From Flagellimonas spongiicola (GTDB taxonomy: Bacteria; Bacteroidota; Bacteroidia; Flavobacteriales; Flavobacteriaceae): a DNA stretch of 64,000 nt. The stretch lies in assembly GCF_023502425.1 (NCBI RefSeq), contig NZ_JAMFMA010000002.1:186001-250000 (forward strand), read 5' to 3'. Below are positions 49,210 through 58,348 of the stretch, one piece after another. The notes under the pieces were generated by a model. It was not told the DNA's origin and searched no databases. It was given only the letters and a program-made list of their open reading frames with translations. The position numbers and the translations under genes are program-made. Each line of letters begins with the position of its first letter. Position 1 is the first letter of the stretch.

Positions 49210-50124
49210 ATGAAACGAAGATCATTTATCAACCGAAGTGTTCTGGCTGGAACAGCTCTAGGAATCTCACCTTCTATGTTTGGAAAATCAACAATGGGTA
49301 CGGCCTACAAATTCAATTTAAAGTACGCCCCTCATTTGGGCATGTTTAAACACTTGGCAGGCGAAGACCCCATAGATCAACTAAATTTTATGGCCGATCA
49401 AGGTTTTACTGCATTTGAAGATAACGGCATGAAATCCCGTCCATTGGAACTTCAAGAAAAAATGGCCTCCACTATGGCCAAACGAGGTATAGAAATGGGT
49501 GTTTTTGTAGCACATGAAATTTATTGGAAAGAACCAAATCTTGCGAGCGGAGACAAAGAAAAGCGCTCAGAATTTCTTTCACAAATTGCCTCATCCGTAG
49601 AGGTTGCCAAAAGAGTCAATGCAAAATGGATGACAGTGGTTCCTGGCCACGTGGATCTAAGACAAAACATGGGTTATCAAACCGCTCACGTAATAGAATC
49701 CCTCAATAGGGCGTCCGAGATATTGGAACCACATGGTTTGGTTATGGTGTTGGAACCATTGAATTTTAGAAACCACCCTGGACTTTTCTTATCTGAGAGT
49801 CCACAGGCTTTTGAAATTTGCAAGGCGGTTGATTCCCCATCCTGTAAAATCCTATTCGATATTTACCACCAACAGATTCAAGAAGGCAATCTAATTCCAA
49901 ATATTGAAGCCTGTTGGGACGAAATAGCATATTTCCAAATCGGGGATAATCCGGGTAGAAATGAACCCACATCTGGTGAAATAAACTATAAGAATGTCTT
50001 CAAATTCATTCACAACAAGGGATTTGATGGAATTTTGGGCATGGAACACGGCAATTCTAAAGAAGGTGCGAGCGGGGAACAAGCGGTTATTCAGGCGTAC
50101 AAAGCTTCCGACGATTTTCTTTAA
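49210..50124 (+). CDS. xylose-isomerase-like TIM-barrel protein (hydroxypyruvate isomerase family), Tat-exported
   Basis: A 304-residue AP-endonuclease-2/xylose-isomerase-like TIM barrel. The N-terminus has a twin-basic export signal (KRRSFINRSVLAGTALGI). The metal-ligand strands are visible: VMVLEPLNF (Glu), ILFDIYHQQ (Asp), and GILGMEHG (Glu). Family members isomerise, epimerise or eliminate small sugars and keto-acids. Its pairing with an exported Gfo/Idh/MocA enzyme suggests joint processing of a keto-sugar outside the cytoplasm. The true substrate is unknown. Confidence 0.9.
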   Translation: MKRRSFINRSVLAGTALGISPSMFGKSTMGTAYKFNLKYAPHLGMFKHLAGEDPIDQLNFMADQGFTAFEDNGMKSRPLELQEKMASTMAKRGIEMGVFVAHEIYWKEPNLASGDKEKRSEFLSQIASSVEVAKRVNAKWMTVVPGHVDLRQNMGYQTAHVIESLNRASEILEPHGLVMVLEPLNFRNHPGLFLSESPQAFEICKAVDSPSCKILFDIYHQQIQEGNLIPNIEACWDEIAYFQIGDNPGRNEPTSGEINYKNVFKFIHNKGFDGILGMEHGNSKEGASGEQAVIQAYKASDDFL

Positions 50125-50156
50125 AAATGCTAAATCCATATTAAACAACTGCCAAA

Positions 50157-50188
50157 TTGTCACTAATCTGGATAATGCATTATCTTTG
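50157..50188 (+). promoter_or_regulatory. promoter of miaB, overlapped by a perfect palindrome
   Basis: TTG (50157-50159), 21 bases, then TATCTTTG (50181-50188), an exact TAnnTTTG match 17 bases before the miaB ATG. The 14-base perfect palindrome GATAATGCATTATC (50171-50184) overlaps the -7 element and could be an operator. Confidence 0.55.
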
Positions 50189-50205
50189 CATCCCATTATT
50201 TTGAA

Positions 50206-51669
50206 ATGATAAGGAACGAAGAAATCGAAAAGATAATAGACGAAGATCAGCAAGGAAGTGCTTTGGCGTTGGAAAAGAATGACTCCAACAGCAGAAAGCT
50301 CTATATAGAAAGTTATGGCTGTCAAATGAACTTCTCTGATAGCGAAATAGTTGCATCCATTTTAGCCAAAGAAGGTTTCAATACCACACAAGACTTGGCA
50401 GAAGCCGATTTGGTGTTGGTAAATACTTGCTCCATTAGGGAAAAAGCTGAACAGACCGTCCGCAAACGCTTGGAAAAGTTCAATGCTGTAAAAAGGACAA
50501 ATCCTGGTATGAAAGTGGGCGTACTAGGGTGTATGGCGGAGCGTCTCAAAAGTAAATTCCTTGAAGAGGAAAAGATTGTAGACATGGTGGTTGGCCCGGA
50601 TGCCTACAAAGACCTACCAAATCTAATCCAGGAAATTGACGAAGGTCGAAATGCGGTCAATGTTATTCTTTCCAAAGATGAAACTTATGGCGATGTTGCC
50701 CCAGTGCGATTAAATTCCAACGGTGTAACAGCCTTTGTCTCAATTACCAGAGGATGTGACAACATGTGTACCTTTTGCGTGGTGCCTTTTACCAGAGGCC
50801 GCGAACGAAGTAGGGATCCACAATCCATTTTAGAGGAAGTAAATGATCTATGGGAGCGTGGATTCAAGGAAATTACCCTCCTAGGTCAAAATGTGGACAG
50901 TTATTTATGGTACGGTGGTGGTTTGAAAAAGGATTATGAAAAAGCGTCCGAAATGCAGAAAGCCACCTCGGTCAATTTTGCCAAATTATTGGAAATGGTG
51001 GCGTTGGCACAACCAAAGCTGCGAATTCGGTTCTCAACTTCCAATCCTCAGGATATGACCTTGGATGTTATTGAAGCAATGGCCAAATACAAGAACATTT
51101 GCAAATACATACATCTACCTGTGCAAAGTGGAAGTGATCGAGTACTAAAAGCTATGAACAGATTACATACTCGCGCCGAGTACTTTGAACTTATAGATAA
51201 CATCAAAGGGATTATTCCTGATTGTGCCATAAGTCAAGATATGATTGCTGGTTTCCCAACAGAAACAGAAGAAGACCACCAAGACACTTTAAGTCTCATG
51301 GAATATGTCAAGTATGATTTTGGATTTATGTTTGCCTATTCTGAGCGACCAGGCACCTTAGCTGCAAGAAAATTAGAGGACGACATACCAGAGGCGACCA
51401 AAAAGAGAAGACTTCAGGAAATTATCGCAATACAGCAAAAGCACAGTCTATACAGAACCGAGCAACACGTGGGAAAAGTAGAAGAGGTTTTGATTGAAGG
51501 TGCTTCCAAAAAATCAGATGCCCACTGGATGGGACGGAACTCGCAAAATACCGTGGTAGTGTTTCCAAAGGAAAATTATAAGGTAGGTGAGTTTGTCAAT
51601 GTGAAAATCAACGATTGTACCTCTGCAACACTATTAGGTGAAGCGGTTGGTATGAGTGAAAACAATTAA
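50206..51669 (+). CDS. miaB: tRNA-2-methylthio-N6-dimethylallyladenosine synthase
   Basis: A 487-residue radical-SAM methylthiotransferase that modifies A37 of tRNAs reading UNN codons. The N-terminal MTTase domain (about 30-155) carries its own cluster cysteines ([30 protein letters not shown]). The radical-SAM cluster is Cys184-x3-Cys188-x2-Cys191 ([17 protein letters not shown]). A TRAM domain ends the protein ([17 protein letters not shown]). The first 30 residues are a Bacteroidota-type extension. It has its own promoter. Confidence 0.97.
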   Translation: MIRNEEIEKIIDEDQQGSALALEKNDSNSRKLYIESYGCQMNFSDSEIVASILAKEGFNTTQDLAEADLVLVNTCSIREKAEQTVRKRLEKFNAVKRTNPGMKVGVLGCMAERLKSKFLEEEKIVDMVVGPDAYKDLPNLIQEIDEGRNAVNVILSKDETYGDVAPVRLNSNGVTAFVSITRGCDNMCTFCVVPFTRGRERSRDPQSILEEVNDLWERGFKEITLLGQNVDSYLWYGGGLKKDYEKASEMQKATSVNFAKLLEMVALAQPKLRIRFSTSNPQDMTLDVIEAMAKYKNICKYIHLPVQSGSDRVLKAMNRLHTRAEYFELIDNIKGIIPDCAISQDMIAGFPTETEEDHQDTLSLMEYVKYDFGFMFAYSERPGTLAARKLEDDIPEATKKRRLQEIIAIQQKHSLYRTEQHVGKVEEVLIEGASKKSDAHWMGRNSQNTVVVFPKENYKVGEFVNVKINDCTSATLLGEAVGMSENN

Positions 51670-51677
51670 AAAGGAAA

Positions 51678-51740
51678 TAGGATATTAAGAGTTTAGAAAC
51701 ACTAGAGTCTTGTGACTTAAAGCTTGTGACCAGTATCCTA
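51678..51740. repeat. inverted and direct short repeats before the sigma-54 activator gene
   Basis: TAGGATA (51678-51684) and TATCCTA (51734-51740) are perfect inverted repeats flanking two copies of CTTGTGAC (51709-51716 and 51723-51730) spaced 14 bases apart. The pattern fills the 79-base gap between miaB and the activator gene and could be a binding site. Weak evidence on its own. Confidence 0.3.
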
Positions 51741-51748
51741 AATAAATA

Positions 51749-53023
51749 ATGGAAAGCATACAATCCACAAAGCAAAGATTTGAGCTTATCGGAAACGATA
51801 TTAAGCTCAATAGAGCATTGGAAAAAGCTATACAAGTAGCCCCAACGGATATTTCAGTGTTAGTCACCGGAGAAAGTGGGGTCGGTAAAGAAGCCATACC
51901 AAAAATCATTCACTCCCTCTCACATCGTAAGCATGCCAAGTACATTGCGGTAAACTGCGGAGCCATCCCTGAAGGTACTATCGATAGTGAATTGTTTGGG
52001 CATGAAAAAGGGGCTTTTACTGGAGCTACACAAACGCGAAGTGGTTATTTTGAAGTTGCAGATGGCGGTACTATTTTTTTGGATGAAGTAGGTGAACTTC
52101 CCTTGACTACCCAAGTGCGTTTACTTCGTGTTTTGGAAAACGGGGAATTTTTAAAAGTCGGTTCCTCACAGGTCCAAAAAACTGATGTTCGTATCGTTGC
52201 GGCAACCAACATCAATATGTTCGAAGCCATTAAAAAGGAGAAATTCAGAGAAGACCTTTATTACAGGTTAAGTACCGTCGAAATCAATATTCCACCATTA
52301 AGAGAGCGACAAGAAGATATCCATTTATTGTTTCGGAAGTTTGCCTCGGATTTTGGTCAGAAATACAAAATGCCAACCATCCGTTTAGACGAACAGGCAG
52401 TTCAGTTGCTATTGAAGTATCGTTGGCCGGGAAATATTCGACAATTACGGAATATTGCCGAGCAAGTATCTGTTTTGGAAGAAAACCGAAACATTACTGC
52501 TTCAACCCTACATAGTTACTTGCCCAATTCGAGCAATACCAATCTGCCAGCTGTAGTGGAACCCGGCAAAAAAGAAAGTGATTTCAGTAACGAAAGAGAA
52601 ATCCTTTACAAGGTTTTGTTTGATATGAAAGGTGACCTCAACGACCTTAAAAAGTTGACCTTGGAATTGTTGAAGAACAATGATACCGAAAAAGTCCAGG
52701 AGGAAAATGAAAACCTTATTCGCAAGATTTACGGCAAAAAAGACGAAGAAGCCCCTCAACATGAAACCAATGTAACCGAGGTATTGCATTTACCTGAACC
52801 GCCTGTAATTGAAGCAACCACTCCCATAGTTCCAACACCGGAAGATCGCTATCATTTTGCAGAAGAAATCCAAGAAGAAGAAACCCTATCTTTACAAGAA
52901 AAGGAAATTGAATTGATTAAAAAATCCTTGGAACGAAACAAGGGAAAACGAAAAGCGGCCGCAACGGAATTAGGTATTTCGGAACGAACCCTATACCGTA
53001 AAATAAAACAATACGATCTCTAA
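51749..53023 (+). CDS. sigma-54-interacting transcriptional activator without receiver domain
   Basis: A 424-residue bacterial enhancer-binding protein. The AAA+ domain starts almost at the N-terminus (about 12-250) with Walker A GESGVGKE (41-48), the sigma-54 contact loop GAFTGA (88-93) and Walker B FLDEVGELP. A variable acidic linker (about 265-380) and a Fis-type helix-turn-helix (KRKAAATELGISERTLYRKI) follow. With no receiver or GAF sensor, its activity is probably set by level or by a partner protein. It is followed after 8 to 20 bases by lptE and likely heads the envelope/secretion genes downstream. Confidence 0.95.
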   Translation: MESIQSTKQRFELIGNDIKLNRALEKAIQVAPTDISVLVTGESGVGKEAIPKIIHSLSHRKHAKYIAVNCGAIPEGTIDSELFGHEKGAFTGATQTRSGYFEVADGGTIFLDEVGELPLTTQVRLLRVLENGEFLKVGSSQVQKTDVRIVAATNINMFEAIKKEKFREDLYYRLSTVEINIPPLRERQEDIHLLFRKFASDFGQKYKMPTIRLDEQAVQLLLKYRWPGNIRQLRNIAEQVSVLEENRNITASTLHSYLPNSSNTNLPAVVEPGKKESDFSNEREILYKVLFDMKGDLNDLKKLTLELLKNNDTEKVQEENENLIRKIYGKKDEEAPQHETNVTEVLHLPEPPVIEATTPIVPTPEDRYHFAEEIQEEETLSLQEKEIELIKKSLERNKGKRKAAATELGISERTLYRKIKQYDL

Positions 53024-53043
53024 ATACGCGGTTGGAAAAATAT

Positions 53044-53571
53044 ATGAAAGCATTGAAAAAGACTGGATATAAAGTAGCACTTCTAGCACTGACTTTAGTA
53101 TTTTATGGTTGCGGAGCCTACAATTTCTCGGGAGCCGACATTGGCACAGCTGAAAGTTTTCAAGTGAACTTCTTTCAAAATTATGCGGACCAAAATCCCG
53201 GTTCAACCATAGAACCTGGTTTAGATCGGGAATTCACCAATGCCTTACAGGAATTGATAAACAATCTAACCAGTTTATCATTGACCGGAAGTAATGGTGA
53301 TTTGTTGTACGAAGGTGAAATCGTGGAATACAAGGTCACACCGATGACGGCAACTTCAGATCAATTGACTGCCCAGAACAGGTTAACCATGACCGTAAAT
53401 GTTAGATTCTTCAACAGAACCAAGGAAGATGCGGATTTTGAACGTCGTTTCTCCTTCTTCTTTGATTTTGATGCAGCAGCCTCACTGCCATCGGTACAAG
53501 CAGCGGCCCACGAAGAAATTTTTGATCGTATAACGCAGGACATTTTCAATGCGTCGTTAGGTAATTGGTAA
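53044..53571 (+). CDS. lptE: LPS-assembly lipoprotein LptE
   Basis: An outer-membrane lipoprotein of about 175 residues. I use ATG 53044 (MKALKKTGYKVALLALTLVFYGC) over TTG 53032; the lipobox is FYGC. The body fits the Bacteroidota LptE form (GAYNFSGADIGTAESFQVNFF in two pieces; EFTNALQELINNLTSLSL; VEYKVTPMTATSDQL). LptE plugs the LptD barrel during lipopolysaccharide insertion. It lies between the sigma-54 activator and an unknown gene whose ATG is 4 bases after its stop. Confidence 0.88.
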   Translation: MKALKKTGYKVALLALTLVFYGCGAYNFSGADIGTAESFQVNFFQNYADQNPGSTIEPGLDREFTNALQELINNLTSLSLTGSNGDLLYEGEIVEYKVTPMTATSDQLTAQNRLTMTVNVRFFNRTKEDADFERRFSFFFDFDAAASLPSVQAAAHEEIFDRITQDIFNASLGNW

Positions 53572-53575
53572 GTAA

Positions 53576-54463
53576 ATGAATGTTTCGGATTTTATAGAGA
53601 TTCTTCAAAAATCGGATACCATCCTATCCCCAAAACAAACGAGGGAATTGGAAGGCATCATCGAAGAATATCCTTATTTCCAAGCGGCACGAGCCTTACA
53701 CTTAAAAGGATTGAAAAATCTAGACAGCTACAAATACAACAATGCATTAAAAGTGACTGCAGCCCATACTGCCGATCGAGATGTGTTGTTTGACTTTATC
53801 ACATCTGAAGATTTTGTCCAAAACAATATTGCCGACACCTTGGCTGGGCGCGCACCAAAACTAGAAGAAAAGAAAGCCGTTACCGAGGAAATAGAACCCA
53901 ACACTGAAACGGGGAGCTTGTTGGGAGAGTCCGAAGAAGCCTTACCTCAGAACATTTCGGATGCAGAACAAATATTGAATCCTGGTCTTTTCAAATCCAA
54001 AAATGAAAAGGAGGAAGTTCAAGAAGATTCCGAAGTCGTTCCTGAAGCGGAAATGGATTTGGAGTTGGGCAAACCAATTCCATTTACCAAAAAAGAGCGG
54101 CATTCATTTGCAGAGTGGCTTCAACTCACGTCCAAACATCCAGAGGAATCAGACACAAAAGAAAAGGATACTCCTGCAATGGACAAAAAACAAAAGTTTG
54201 AACTTTTGGACAAATTCATTGAAAGCAGGCCCAAGATCGTTCCAAGTGAGGAATCCAGACCTAAAGTCAATATCAAGGAGTCTGTGAAGATGGATAAAAA
54301 TGAGCTGATGACACAGACACTTGCCAAGGTTTATCTGGAGCAGAAAAAGTATAAAAAAGCCATTCAAGCCTATAAAATATTGAGTTTGAAATATCCAGAA
54401 AAAAGTGGTTTCTTTGCAGATCAAATTCGCGCAGTGAAGAAGCTGCAGAAAGAAAAAGAATAA
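53576..54463 (+). CDS. conserved flavobacterial protein of unknown function
   Basis: A 295-residue protein without signal peptide. The N-terminal part (1-85) is helical and looks TPR-like (PYFQAARALHLKGLKNLDSYKYNNALKVTA, in two pieces). The middle (about 90-230) is acidic, low-complexity and rich in Glu/Lys. The C-terminus again resembles a single TPR (TLAKVYLEQKKYKKAIQAYK, then ILSLKYPEK). It is tightly coupled to lptE (4 bases) and secG (9 bases). I do not recognise a function; a cytoplasmic scaffold linked to envelope assembly is a guess from position only. Confidence 0.85.
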   Translation: MNVSDFIEILQKSDTILSPKQTRELEGIIEEYPYFQAARALHLKGLKNLDSYKYNNALKVTAAHTADRDVLFDFITSEDFVQNNIADTLAGRAPKLEEKKAVTEEIEPNTETGSLLGESEEALPQNISDAEQILNPGLFKSKNEKEEVQEDSEVVPEAEMDLELGKPIPFTKKERHSFAEWLQLTSKHPEESDTKEKDTPAMDKKQKFELLDKFIESRPKIVPSEESRPKVNIKESVKMDKNELMTQTLAKVYLEQKKYKKAIQAYKILSLKYPEKSGFFADQIRAVKKLQKEKE

Positions 54464-54472
54464 GATTTTACC

Positions 54473-54841
54473 ATGAGTACATTTACTATATTCCTGATTT
54501 TGATCATTGCTGTGTGCCTATTATTGGTATTGGTGATTATGGTACAAAACCCCAAAGGCGGAGGATTATCTTCATCTTTTGGTGGCAGTGGAAACCAAGT
54601 AGTTGGCGGTGTAAAAAAGACTGGGGATTTTCTGGATAAGAGTACTTGGACGTTAGCTGGTCTGCTAATCGTTTTGATATTGTTGTCCAATGTTTCCCTA
54701 AAAGGAAATTACTCTCAGGCAGGTTCTAAATTGTTGCAAGGTGACGACATAGAAAACACAGTTCCGGAAACACTTCCAGAAACGGTACCTGAGCAATTAC
54801 CTACAACTGACAATACTAATCCAGCAGACACGATAAACTAA
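54473..54841 (+). CDS. secG: preprotein translocase subunit SecG
   Basis: A 122-residue membrane protein with two transmembrane helices (about 3-23 and 58-78) and the conserved cytoplasmic loop (VMVQNPKGGGLSSSFGG). The C-terminus is extended by an acidic Pro/Thr-rich tail, common in Bacteroidota SecG. SecG assists SecYE/SecA protein export. A strong terminator follows, separating it from groES. Confidence 0.95.
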   Translation: MSTFTIFLILIIAVCLLLVLVIMVQNPKGGGLSSSFGGSGNQVVGGVKKTGDFLDKSTWTLAGLLIVLILLSNVSLKGNYSQAGSKLLQGDDIENTVPETLPETVPEQLPTTDNTNPADTIN

Positions 54842-54865
54842 CAATCGTGACAGATAAAAATACAT

Positions 54866-54905
54866 AATGCCAGCTTGTAAATGACAAGCTGGCATTTTTG
54901 TTTTC
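54866..54905 (+). terminator. intrinsic terminator after secG
   Basis: AATGCCAGCTTGT/ACAAGCTGGCATT forms a 13-pair perfect stem with a 5-base loop, followed by a T-rich run (TTTTTGTTTT, counting stem bases). It closes the miaB-to-secG gene run before groES. Confidence 0.93.
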
Positions 54906-54928
54906 TATAATGTCAGTTTTCACGATAA

Positions 54929-54944
54929 TGGCATAATTTCTGTC
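54929..54944 (+). promoter_or_regulatory. sigma-54-like -24/-12 element upstream of groES
   Basis: TGGCATAATTTCTGTC partly matches the sigma-54 consensus TGGCAC-N5-TTGCA: the GG of the -24 box is exact and TG is present in the -12 box, but the GC is not. It lies 45 bases before groES. Suggestive only. Confidence 0.25.
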
Positions 54945-54989
54945 CAATTATTCGAGAATTTTTAAAACAAATACCTAAAGATTAATAAT

Positions 54990-55268
54990 ATGGCTAAAGT
55001 AAACATCCAACCATTAGCGGATAGGGTTCTTATCGAACCTGTTGAAGCTGAGACTACAACAGCTTCTGGAATTATAATCCCTGATACCGCCAAGGAAAAA
55101 CCACAAAAAGGAAATGTAGTTGCCGTTGGTCCTGGTTCCAAAGACGAATCCATGACTGTAAAAGTGGGTGACACCGTACTTTACGGAAAATATGCAGGTA
55201 CTGAATTGAAATTGGACGGTACCGATTACCTAATGATGCGCGAGAGTGATATTCTAGCAATCGTTTAA
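54990..55268 (+). CDS. groES: co-chaperonin GroES
   Basis: A 92-residue Cpn10. [14 protein letters not shown], the mobile loop [19 protein letters not shown] and the terminal [13 protein letters not shown] are all typical. It caps the GroEL chamber. It is 66 bases upstream of groEL in the usual operon. Confidence 0.98.
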   Translation: MAKVNIQPLADRVLIEPVEAETTTASGIIIPDTAKEKPQKGNVVAVGPGSKDESMTVKVGDTVLYGKYAGTELKLDGTDYLMMRESDILAIV

Positions 55269-55331
55269 TTGCAATAGACAATCAATAGTTAAATCTAAAG
55301 TTCCCCTGAAAGCGGGAAAAAATCAAAATAA

Positions 55332-56969
<1,638 letters not shown>

Positions 56970-56990
56970 ATCACATCTGATCATAAAGTT

Positions 56991-57024
56991 AAGCCCGTAT
57001 CCGTGTTGGTACGGGCTTTTTTTT
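56991..57024 (+). terminator. intrinsic terminator after groEL
   Basis: AAGCCCGTA/TACGGGCTT forms a 9-pair stem followed by a run of T residues, 22 bases past the groEL stop codon. Confidence 0.95.
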
Positions 57025-57125
57025 GAGCAAAATTGCCGTTGGTACTTTCAACCTCGTTACCTGTCTAAATCTTTCCGAAATCTGCTCCACTTTGGCTAAA
57101 TTTTAAACACAAAATTTAACCAATC

Positions 57126-58340
57126 ATGAAATCATTACATTTCAACACCAATTACCTTTTACTCCTCCTGTTGGCAATTGTATCTGCCTGCAAAACAGAA
57201 AAAAAAGCACCTGAGACAACCAGCACAAAAGAGCCCATTGCTGTAATGGCCTATTACGTACCAGAAGAAAATTATGCGCCAGAATCCTTACCGCTGGAAC
57301 AACTAACGCACATCATTTTTTCATTTACCCATGTAGTGGATGGCGAAATGAAATTTGAGAACGCAGAAAGCGGACCAAAATTAGAATCTTTGGTAGCACA
57401 ACGTCAAAATCATCCCAACCTAAAAATCATGATTGCTTGCGGTGGCTGGGGCGCTGATGGATTTTCAGACATGTCCTACACTGCGGAGAATAGAAAAAAA
57501 TTCGTTGAAAGTGTCGTAGCATTCAATAAGAAATACGATTTGGATGGCTTGGACATTGATTGGGAATATCCTGCGATTCCTGCAGCAGGTACCGGAGCAC
57601 GCCCAGAAGACAAGCAAAACTTTACGTTTTTGATGAAAGAACTAAGGGAAGCCTTAGATACTTTGGACCGCGAACAGACTTTGACTTTTGCCTCCGCAGG
57701 ATGGAAACCTTACTATAAAAACGTCGAACTGAATGAGGTAATGAAGTATGCTGACTATATGAACATCATGACATATGACCAAGTCGGATCCAGTTCCCCC
57801 TTCACCGGGCATCACACACCATTGGGTTTAATTAAAGAGGAAGATGTTACAGATACTTTTGCTTGGGACTACATGAATGAGCGTCGGGAACAGCTCAAGG
57901 AAAGAGGAATTACTTTAGATCCGCGTTCCGCGGAAAGAATCGTGGAGTTCTGCATCGCCGAGGGTGTCAAGCCAGAACAATTGGTCATTGGTTCTGCATT
58001 CTATGGTCGTGCATGGAAAGGAGTTCCTACTAAAAATAATGGTTTGTACCAGTCAAATTCTGGAGCGCATATAGGATGGAGTACTTATAGACAGATCCGT
58101 TCAGAATTTGAGCCAGACAAGAATTATGTTCGATTTTGGGATTCCATTGCAAAAGCACCATATCTGTACAATGCAAAGGATAGTATTTTTATAAGTTATG
58201 ACGACACAGTATCGGTCAGAATGAAAACGGAGTATGCCATCAACAAAAAATTAGGAGGTATCATGTTCTGGCAATTGGGAAATGATACCAAGGATTCAAA
58301 TAGCTTGTTGAAAGCCATGTACGAAGCATCCATCAAATAA
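57126..58340 (+). CDS. GH18 chitinase-family lipoprotein
   Basis: A 404-residue exported lipoprotein (lipobox VSAC within the first 22 residues) with one GH18 TIM barrel. The catalytic DxxDxDxE motif is Asp140, Asp143, Asp145 and Glu147 (DLDGLDIDWEYP), so the active site is intact. MIACGGWGADGFS, YMNIMTYDQVG and GGIMFWQLGNDT are also typical. GH18 enzymes cleave chitin or other GlcNAc chains by substrate-assisted catalysis. No chitin-binding module or T9SS domain is present, which favours action on oligomers at the cell surface or periplasm. Co-transcribed with the DUF4838 gene, 8 bases on. Confidence 0.94.
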   Translation: MKSLHFNTNYLLLLLLAIVSACKTEKKAPETTSTKEPIAVMAYYVPEENYAPESLPLEQLTHIIFSFTHVVDGEMKFENAESGPKLESLVAQRQNHPNLKIMIACGGWGADGFSDMSYTAENRKKFVESVVAFNKKYDLDGLDIDWEYPAIPAAGTGARPEDKQNFTFLMKELREALDTLDREQTLTFASAGWKPYYKNVELNEVMKYADYMNIMTYDQVGSSSPFTGHHTPLGLIKEEDVTDTFAWDYMNERREQLKERGITLDPRSAERIVEFCIAEGVKPEQLVIGSAFYGRAWKGVPTKNNGLYQSNSGAHIGWSTYRQIRSEFEPDKNYVRFWDSIAKAPYLYNAKDSIFISYDDTVSVRMKTEYAINKKLGGIMFWQLGNDTKDSNSLLKAMYEASIK

Positions 58341-58348
58341 TTAGAGCC

